A DNA stretch of 28,874 bases, from assembly GCA_965369605.1 (NCBI GenBank), contig CBDURE010000030.1, positions 1 through 28,874 on the forward strand, read 5' to 3'. Source of the DNA: JAGGVT01 sp965369605. Lineage in GTDB: Bacteria; JAJVIF01; JAGGVT01. This document shows, piece after piece, positions 23,270-28,874 of this stretch; positions within the stretch are counted from its first letter, which is position 1; each line of letters opens with the position of its first letter. A model generated the notes under the pieces. It saw nothing but the letters and a program-made list of their open reading frames with translations. It was not told the origin of the DNA and ran no database searches. The position numbers and the translations under genes were made by a program.

Positions 23270-24391
23270 ATGTCATCCGAAGACTATCGCTTTCGCGAAG
23301 AACTGGTTGAGAAGATAAAGAACGGCGGCGATTTCAAGGGATTTGATTTCTCAGGGAAGTTTCTTCCTGGAATCAAGTTCTACTATCGCCATAAAAAAGG
23401 CGATGACCCGGTCGTGCCTGATATGACAGGCGCGAATTTCACCGGCGCGATGCTTCATAATTGCGATTTCCTCGACGGCAATCTTCAAAACGCGAATTTT
23501 GAGGGCGCGGATTTAAAAGGCAGCTATCTCTTCGGCGCTGACCTTCGTGGCGCGAATTTTACGAAAGGATTTATCAGCAACTGCCACATTTACGGCAGCA
23601 ATTTAAACGGCGCATGCTTCAACGAGGCAAAATGCCATGAATCGCTTATAAGCGCATGTGAACTGAACAATTGCGAGATGCTTGGCGCGGATTTCACAGG
23701 AACATCTTTCAAGGACAGCAATATTGTGGAGTCGAACCTCGCATACTCCAATTTCACCGACGCCTACATGGAGGGCGCGCGGCTTGTCTATTCGAGACTT
23801 CGTAACGCGAATTTCACTAAAGCGGTTTTATTCCGCGGTGATCTGGGCAAGACGGATGCACGTTTCGCGATTTTCAGAGGAGCTGTGCTTGGTAAATATG
23901 ACACTGAAGTAGGGCAGTTTTACGGCGCGAACATGGGACGGGCTGATTTCACCGGCGCTGATTTCAGAAACGCTGAACTTATTGGCGTGAACATGCATTC
24001 GGCGATTGTCCATTCCACCAATTTCAAAGGCGCGAACCTTCGCAATGCGAATCTGAGTAACCTGAAAATCAACGAGAAAACCAATATGTTTGATACGAAC
24101 CTGGTCAGGGCGCGGATTAAAAATGTCGATTTCTCACGCTTGAGGCTTGGGGGAGCGAATTTGTTCGAGACCATGATTAATTTCGATGAAATTCCCCAGT
24201 CAATATGGGAGGAGCAGCAGGGTGATTTCATGCAGGCGTGGGAGGCGTACTCCCAATTGAAAACCAATTTCAAATCGCTTGGAGACAGGCGCGGCGAAAG
24301 GTGGGCATCCAAAAAGGAACGCCGTTTGAGGGGAGTCTGCCGTCGGCTTATGCAAAAGAATCAGAAGGAAAAAACTGCGGCGATGAAATAG
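23270..24391 (+). CDS. Pentapeptide-repeat protein
   Basis: A 373-residue protein built on A(N/D)(F/L)xx pentapeptide repeats from about residue 15 to 310, predicted to fold as a right-handed four-sided beta helix. Clear runs include ANFTGAMLHNCDF, ANFEGADLKGSYLFGADLRG and ANLRNANLSNL. The final 60 residues are helical and basic (WEAYSQLKTNFKSLGDRRGE), as in pentapeptide proteins that end with a YxxLKxxFxxxGD helix. Function unknown: some members mimic DNA and protect gyrase, others are scaffolds. The start is ATG 23270 behind GGAGG (23259-23263); a longer ORF from 23171 is unsupported. Single gene between two MITE-like elements. No signal peptide, so cytosolic. Confidence 0.9.
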   Translation: MSSEDYRFREELVEKIKNGGDFKGFDFSGKFLPGIKFYYRHKKGDDPVVPDMTGANFTGAMLHNCDFLDGNLQNANFEGADLKGSYLFGADLRGANFTKGFISNCHIYGSNLNGACFNEAKCHESLISACELNNCEMLGADFTGTSFKDSNIVESNLAYSNFTDAYMEGARLVYSRLRNANFTKAVLFRGDLGKTDARFAIFRGAVLGKYDTEVGQFYGANMGRADFTGADFRNAELIGVNMHSAIVHSTNFKGANLRNANLSNLKINEKTNMFDTNLVRARIKNVDFSRLRLGGANLFETMINFDEIPQSIWEEQQGDFMQAWEAYSQLKTNFKSLGDRRGERWASKKERRLRGVCRRLMQKNQKEKTAAMK

Positions 24392-24752
24392 CCTTCATTT
24401 CAGATCGAATAACCTGTTAGGTTAAATAACCCGTCATTCCCGCGAAAGAGCGTGTCGGAAAAGGCTTAACAAGCAAGGAAGTAATAATAAAAGACTACAA
24501 TTGTGTTCAATGTCATTCCGGGCTTGACCCGGTTCTTTAGTCTGTCCTCAGAAATCCATCTTCAAACCTAAAAGATGTGGATTCTGAATCAAGTTCAGAA
24601 TGACAATTTGTCATCTTTGAAGGAATCTGGAATTATAAACGATCTTTCCCGACAGGCCCTTTCGCGGGAATGACATAATCGTGTTTCGCGGGAAAGGAAT
24701 CCCGCGCTACGGGCTCTTGACACTCCCCGTTTCTCGTATATGATTTATCCAA
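24392..24752. other. Gene-free region dominated by a second hairpin element
   Basis: Holds the inverted-repeat element 24433-24674 and, after it, a short palindrome with arms GCGGGA and TCCCGC (about 24686-24706). The last 40 bases contain TTGACA (24718-24723) followed by TATATGATT, a possible promoter close to the RM gene, but spacing is poor. No gene is seen. Confidence 0.6.
24433..24674. mobile_element. MITE-like inverted-repeat element 2
   Basis: Terminal arms of 33 bases: 24433-24465 starts GTCATTCCCGCGAAAGAG, and 24642-24674 ends CTTTCGCGGGAATGAC; the arms differ at about four positions. The interior holds a palindrome (TTCTGAATCAAGTTCAGAA, about 24580-24598) and a GGGCTTGACCCGG unit, both of which occur also near 830-900. 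Its ends match those of element 1 (22847-23086), so the two belong to one family. No target-site duplication is evident. Confidence 0.72.
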
Positions 24753-27700
24753 ATGCCTAAAGCGCCTAAAATAATTGAAGAGCTGATTAAAAATTTCGAG
24801 CGGGATATCGATAACCTCAAAAGCGCCGCTTATAACGAAACGCAGCTGCGAACGGATTTTGTCAACCCGTTCTGGAAAGCGCTTGGATGGGATATGACAA
24901 ATGAGGCGGGGTACGCGATACCGTATCGCGATGTCAAACAGGAATTCCCCCTCAAAGTCGGACTAACCACCAAAGCGCCTGATTATTGCTTCACTATCGC
25001 GGGGAAACCGAAATTCTTTCTGGAAACGAAAAAGCCGTCTGTTGATGTTAAACATAAAATAGATCCAGCTTATCAATTGCGCCGCTACGGTTGGAGCGGG
25101 AAACTTCCCCTTTCCATTCTGACCGACTTTGAGGAAATGGCGATTTACGATTGCAGGATTCGCCCCAAAAAGAATGACAAATCATCGATTGCAAGAATTA
25201 ATTATTATACGTGTCAGGAATACATTGACAAATGGGATGAAATTGAATCTGTGTTCTCACGGGATGCGATTCTGAAAGGTTCTTTTGACAAGTATGTTGA
25301 ATCGAAAAAAGGCAAGCGGGGGACATCGGAGGTTGACACCGAGTTTCTCAAAGAGATTGAGAAATGGCGCGAGGAGCTTGCACGGAATATCGCGCTGAGG
25401 AATCCCGCAATCGACATCCGGCAAATTAATTTCGCTGTCCAAAGGACAATTGACCGGATTATCTTCCTTCGAATGTGCGAGGACAGGGGAATCGAGGATT
25501 ACTCGCAGTTGCAGAATCTTTGCGAGAGTACGAATATTTATAAACGGCTTGTTGATGTATTCAAAAACGCGGATGATAAATACAATTCCGGTTTGTTTCA
25601 TTTTAGGAAGGAAACGGGACGGGCATCGACTCAGGACACGCTGACACCGAATATCCGCATCGATGACAAAATCATAAAAGAAATTCTAACATCGCTTTAT
25701 TATCCCGAAAGCCCGTATGAGTTCAGTTTCATGCCGGCGGAAATTCTCGGCAACGTTTACGAGCAGTTCCTGGGGAAAGTGATACGGCTGACGAAAGGCC
25801 ATCAGGCGAAAGTCGAGGAGAAACCGGAGGTAAGGAAGGCTGGCGGCGTTTATTACACTCCCGCGTATATCGTCGATTACATCGTGGAAAACACGGTCGG
25901 GAAATTGTGCGACGGCAAAAAGCCGAAGGATATTTCCAAACTGAAAATACTCGACCCGGCATGCGGTTCAGGATCATTCCTGCTGGGCGCGTACCAGTTC
26001 CTTCTCGATTATCACCTTAAATACTACACCGATGAAATGGATAAAACCGGCAAAATCCCCAAGATACTAGTATCAAAGCCACCAGTGGCAAAGACACTAG
26101 TGTCCAAGCCACCATCGAAAGCCGGCAAGGGGAAAAAGACGCAGGACAGGCAGGCGATTTATCAGGGGCAGGACGGCGGTTGGTATCTAACAACCACTGA
26201 AAAGAAACGAATTCTGTTGAATAACATCTACGGCGTCGACATCGATTCGCAGGCGGTCGAGGTTACCAAACTGTCTCTACTTCTGAAAGTCCTGGAAAAT
26301 GAGAACAAGGACACGCTTAACCAGCAGATTCTTCTAATCAAGGAACGCGCCCTGCCTGATTTAAGCGACAATATCAAATGCGGCAACTCGCTGATTGCCT
26401 CCGATTTCTACACGCAGTCGGAGCAGACGCTCATGTTCGATGACGAGGAGCAGTATCGAATCAACGCCTTCGATTGGGATGTCGAGTTCCCGGACATCAT
26501 GAAGGGCAGGGATGGTGGGTTTGATGCGGTGATAGGGAATCCGCCGTATGTAAGACAGGAAACAATTAGTGAGTCAAAGGAATACTTTCAAAGCAAATAT
26601 CAGAGTTATCATGGTGTAGCAGACCTTTATACGTACTTTATTGAAAAAGGGATTTCCTTGCTTCATTCTGATGGCTTGTTTGGATTTATCGTTGCGAATA
26701 AATGGATGCGAGCCAATTATGGCGAACCACTGAGAAACTGGTTAAAAACAAAATGCGTGAAGGAAATAATCGATTTCGGAGACTTGCCTGTTTTCAAGAA
26801 AGCAACTACTTACCCATGTATCCTGATTGTGAAGAACGCGAATGATGGCAAGAAAATTAATGCGACAAATATTGAAACGCTGGATTTTGGAAATCTTGCT
26901 GATTATGTTATTCAAAATCGCTTCGTTATCGCAACAAAAGATTTATCAGATGAAGGTTGGAAACTTGCTCGAAAGGATAGAATCAACCTTCTTGGGAAAC
27001 TCAAAGCAACTGGTATTCCCTTAAAAGAATATGTTGAAGATAAGATATATCGTGGTGTTCTTACTGGTCTAAACAAGGCTTTTGTTATAGATGAGGCGAT
27101 GAAAGATAAACTTATCGCTGAGGATGCCAAAAGCGCTGAATTGATTAAGCCTTTTCTCACAGGTAGAAATATCAAACGATATTGCTTTCCAGTTGCCAGG
27201 CAATTTCTAATTTTCATTCCTAATGGATGGACAAGAGTAAATTCCAATGCACGGAAAAATCATTGGGAATGGATAAAGTCAAATTATCCCGCAATTGCAA
27301 AACATCTGGAACAATTTCGTGATGCAGCACAAAAGCGATGTGATCAAGGTGAGTTTTGGTGGGAACTGCGCTCATGTGTTTATTATAGTGAATTTGAGAA
27401 AACGAAAATACTTCTTCCTGATATTTCATTAAGAGGAAACTTTACTTTGGATGGCGAGGAATCACAGTATTGTGCGAATACAGCATACATTATTGGAAGT
27501 AACGACAAGTACATGCTTGGCGTACTAAATTCTAAGTTAATGACTTTTTTCTATAGTAGTATTTCGTCTTCATATAAAGGCGGTTATCTCCGTTTTATTT
27601 ATCAGTATTTAATCAAACTCCCCATTCGCACAATCGACTTCACCGATCCCGCTGACAAAGCTCGCCACGACAAGATGGTCAAGCTGGTTGATAATATGCT

Positions 27701-27857
27701 GACTCTCCATAAGCGGATTCAGGACTCCAATACTCCGCACGACAGCGATATGATTCAACGTCAGATTGTCGCGACAGATCGTCAGATAGATAATCTGGTC
27801 TATGAGCTTTACGGTCTGAGTGATGAGGAAGTGGCGGTGGTAGAGGGTAGTTTTTGA
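24753..27857 (+). CDS. Type IIG restriction-modification enzyme (Eco57I-like single chain)
   Basis: A 1034-residue fusion of endonuclease, DNA methyltransferase and target recognition. Residues 20-140 hold a PD-(D/E)xK nuclease: Asp77 in KAPDYCF and ETK at 91-93 (FFLETKKP). A helical connector follows (200-350). The adenine methyltransferase domain has GGVYYTP (364-370), SAM motif DPACGSGSFLLGAY (401-414) and catalytic NPPY (596-599). The target-recognition region (about 620-950) contains RGVLTGLNKAFVI and LKPFLTGRN-like features typical of the family; the C-terminus ends DNLVYELYGLSDEEVAVVEGSF, also typical. All catalytic motifs look intact. Such enzymes bind, methylate one strand and cut at a fixed distance; the recognition site cannot be read from sequence. 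It is followed 20 bases later by a HEPN-like gene. Confidence 0.93.
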   Translation: MPKAPKIIEELIKNFERDIDNLKSAAYNETQLRTDFVNPFWKALGWDMTNEAGYAIPYRDVKQEFPLKVGLTTKAPDYCFTIAGKPKFFLETKKPSVDVKHKIDPAYQLRRYGWSGKLPLSILTDFEEMAIYDCRIRPKKNDKSSIARINYYTCQEYIDKWDEIESVFSRDAILKGSFDKYVESKKGKRGTSEVDTEFLKEIEKWREELARNIALRNPAIDIRQINFAVQRTIDRIIFLRMCEDRGIEDYSQLQNLCESTNIYKRLVDVFKNADDKYNSGLFHFRKETGRASTQDTLTPNIRIDDKIIKEILTSLYYPESPYEFSFMPAEILGNVYEQFLGKVIRLTKGHQAKVEEKPEVRKAGGVYYTPAYIVDYIVENTVGKLCDGKKPKDISKLKILDPACGSGSFLLGAYQFLLDYHLKYYTDEMDKTGKIPKILVSKPPVAKTLVSKPPSKAGKGKKTQDRQAIYQGQDGGWYLTTTEKKRILLNNIYGVDIDSQAVEVTKLSLLLKVLENENKDTLNQQILLIKERALPDLSDNIKCGNSLIASDFYTQSEQTLMFDDEEQYRINAFDWDVEFPDIMKGRDGGFDAVIGNPPYVRQETISESKEYFQSKYQSYHGVADLYTYFIEKGISLLHSDGLFGFIVANKWMRANYGEPLRNWLKTKCVKEIIDFGDLPVFKKATTYPCILIVKNANDGKKINATNIETLDFGNLADYVIQNRFVIATKDLSDEGWKLARKDRINLLGKLKATGIPLKEYVEDKIYRGVLTGLNKAFVIDEAMKDKLIAEDAKSAELIKPFLTGRNIKRYCFPVARQFLIFIPNGWTRVNSNARKNHWEWIKSNYPAIAKHLEQFRDAAQKRCDQGEFWWELRSCVYYSEFEKTKILLPDISLRGNFTLDGEESQYCANTAYIIGSNDKYMLGVLNSKLMTFFYSSISSSYKGGYLRFIYQYLIKLPIRTIDFTDPADKARHDKMVKLVDNMLTLHKRIQDSNTPHDSDMIQRQIVATDRQIDNLVYELYGLSDEEVAVVEGSF
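26061..26120 (+). repeat. In-frame 30-bp tandem duplication inside the type IIG gene
   Basis: 26061-26090 and 26091-26120 share a 10-codon unit (KILVSKPPVA then KTLVSKPPSK). It lies in a loop just after methyltransferase motif I, and the reading frame is kept. Confidence 0.7.
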
Positions 27858-27877
27858 AACATGATTATGGAGGATAT

Positions 27878-28807
27878 ATGAACCCAAATATGTATGAAGA
27901 TTATTTTGGTTTCCTTCGCTATGAAAAGGAAATTGATCTTGGTGATATAAAAATCACGTCTGTTCCATATTATGCGAAATATGCCAAGCTTATTGATGCA
28001 CTTGAAGAACTCTCAAAACCAACCAGAAGATTTAGCCCACAGTGGGAATACATTCCTGAGATTAAAAACATTGGTGATTTATATAGAATTCAAAGATCTC
28101 ATCGTTTCGAAATAACTGGGGATGATTTAGGCATTGAATTTCGCGAAAAAATCGGCAACTTTATTATCTACCTTCTTTCCTACTTATTCGGCACAAGATT
28201 ACAATTCCATGATTGGTGGTTGGATTTGAACTGGCCAATAACCAAGCAAAATGATATCCACATGCCAATTGATAATAAGGTCGTAGTTCATTTCTTGAAT
28301 CATTGTATTAATGAGTGGTATAAATTAAATGAAGTGCAAAAAAGATGGATAATTAACATTCTCTTTATGCATACAAGGGCTTCTTCATATACTCATGAAT
28401 GGGAAACTTTTGCCAATGAATATATGGTCACTGATGCTTGTTGGGCATATGGGGAAGATTTGGGGAAACTGGAAAATAATTCGGGTAGAAAAAACATGCC
28501 TCATGGCCTAAAAATGCTTGAATTGTTTAATCAGTTAGGTTTGTATGAAAATAAAGAGTTAAGAGAGGAAATAATTGAATTGCGTAACAATTTATTTCAC
28601 CAATCTCTTTGGGGCAAATCGAATATTCCATGCAGTCCTAAAGGTCCAGATCCTTTTTATCGCACGTTGGAATTACGAAAAATTAATCACAGAATAATAG
28701 CAGCTATACTTGGGTATCAAAACAGGTACACAAAATCAGATTGGACAAAGCTGCATTCTTGGGGTTTTGATAATCCGAATGAATCTCCAAAGCCTGGTTT
28801 CTATTAA
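27878..28807 (+). CDS. HEPN-motif protein next to the RM gene
   Basis: A 309-residue protein, no signal peptide. The N-terminal part (1-130) is not recognised; it contains an aromatic-rich HDWWLDLNWP segment. The C-terminal helical part has YTHEWETFANEYMVTDACW (171-189) and IIELRNNLFHQSLW (232-245), in which Arg236-Asn237-x3-His241 fits the HEPN RNase motif R(N)x3-4H, as in ApeA-type HEPN proteins. If active it would cleave RNA, which is common in abortive defence. Start: ATG 27878, preceded by GGAGG (27869-27873); the TTG at 27854 that would overlap the RM stop is less likely. It is AT-rich and sits 20 bases after the RM gene, so the two are probably one operon and one defence unit. Confidence 0.7.
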   Translation: MNPNMYEDYFGFLRYEKEIDLGDIKITSVPYYAKYAKLIDALEELSKPTRRFSPQWEYIPEIKNIGDLYRIQRSHRFEITGDDLGIEFREKIGNFIIYLLSYLFGTRLQFHDWWLDLNWPITKQNDIHMPIDNKVVVHFLNHCINEWYKLNEVQKRWIINILFMHTRASSYTHEWETFANEYMVTDACWAYGEDLGKLENNSGRKNMPHGLKMLELFNQLGLYENKELREEIIELRNNLFHQSLWGKSNIPCSPKGPDPFYRTLELRKINHRIIAAILGYQNRYTKSDWTKLHSWGFDNPNESPKPGFY

Positions 28808-28822
28808 ACAAGATTGTAGATT

Positions 28823-28854
28823 GTAGCCCGGTTTCTCATGAGGCTGTCTCAAAA
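28823..28854. repeat. 32-bp repeat, inverted partner of the left-end copy
   Basis: Exact reverse complement of 23-54, 20 bases before the right end of the window. It begins 16 bases after the HEPN gene stop codon. Confidence 0.85.
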
Positions 28855-28874
28855 GATTGCAAAGGTTAAATAAT

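Noticed and set aside
23270..24391. Composite transposon carrying the pentapeptide gene
   Set aside because: Only non-coding elements flank it, no transposase or target duplication is seen; kept as a lesser hypothesis in the findings.

Overview
This window comes from a diderm (outer-membrane) bacterium that I cannot place taxonomically; an uncultured candidate phylum is plausible. Evidence for an outer membrane: an SLH-domain outer-membrane porin ending in Phe, a heptose-phosphate adenylyltransferase (LPS inner core) and several Sec/lipobox lipoproteins. A chorismate dehydratase (MqnA) points to menaquinone made by the futalosine route. SLH-anchored porins are known from Cyanobacteria, Deinococcota, Thermotogota, Synergistota, Negativicutes and some candidate phyla, so the porin does not settle the lineage. 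I see no rRNA, tRNA, CRISPR array, transposase or phage genes.

Layout. 1-2100: a conserved unknown gene (minus), 8-bp minisatellites and palindromic repeats, then mqnA. 2200-5115: an AT-rich stretch with a small lipoprotein, then a probable operon of a DUF1684 protein, two ferredoxins and TrmO, closed by a terminator nearly identical to the one after the lipoprotein. 5196-7379: a large lipoprotein with six carboxypeptidase-regulatory-like domains. 7666-8481: a STAS plus degenerate receiver protein. 8736-12728: housekeeping genes on the plus strand: dnaB, purD, rfaE2/hldE-C and a YqgF/RuvC-like nuclease. 13135-14841: the SLH porin behind a long structured leader. 15334-22726: a zinc-ribbon methyltransferase, a repeat-domain lipoprotein, a membrane SpoIIE phosphatase fused to an RsbW-like kinase, a YdjC/ChbG deacetylase, a CAP-domain lipoprotein and a phosphohexomutase. 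23270-24391: a pentapeptide-repeat protein between two hairpin-forming MITE-like elements. 24753-28807: a probable defence module, a single-chain type IIG restriction-modification enzyme followed at once by a protein with a HEPN-type RNase motif.

Functional links. The STAS protein and the SpoIIE/HATPase protein have the parts of an Rsb-type partner switch but are about 10 kb apart. Envelope functions dominate (porin, heptose activation, hexose phosphate mutase, deacetylase, lipoproteins). Intergenic DNA is unusually rich in small palindromic repeats of several families, and the two ends of the window carry the same 32-bp sequence in opposite orientation, which suggests that assembly stopped at a dispersed repeat.

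Most notable candidates: (1) a leader upstream of the SLH porin with a 7-nt anti-Shine-Dalgarno that could pair either with the gene's RBS or inside a hairpin; (2) the type IIG RM plus HEPN pair, with an AT-rich specificity segment; (3) the paired MITE-like elements around the pentapeptide gene; (4) the ferredoxin with a Gly-Arg tail beside TrmO. All domain calls were made by eye, without database searches.
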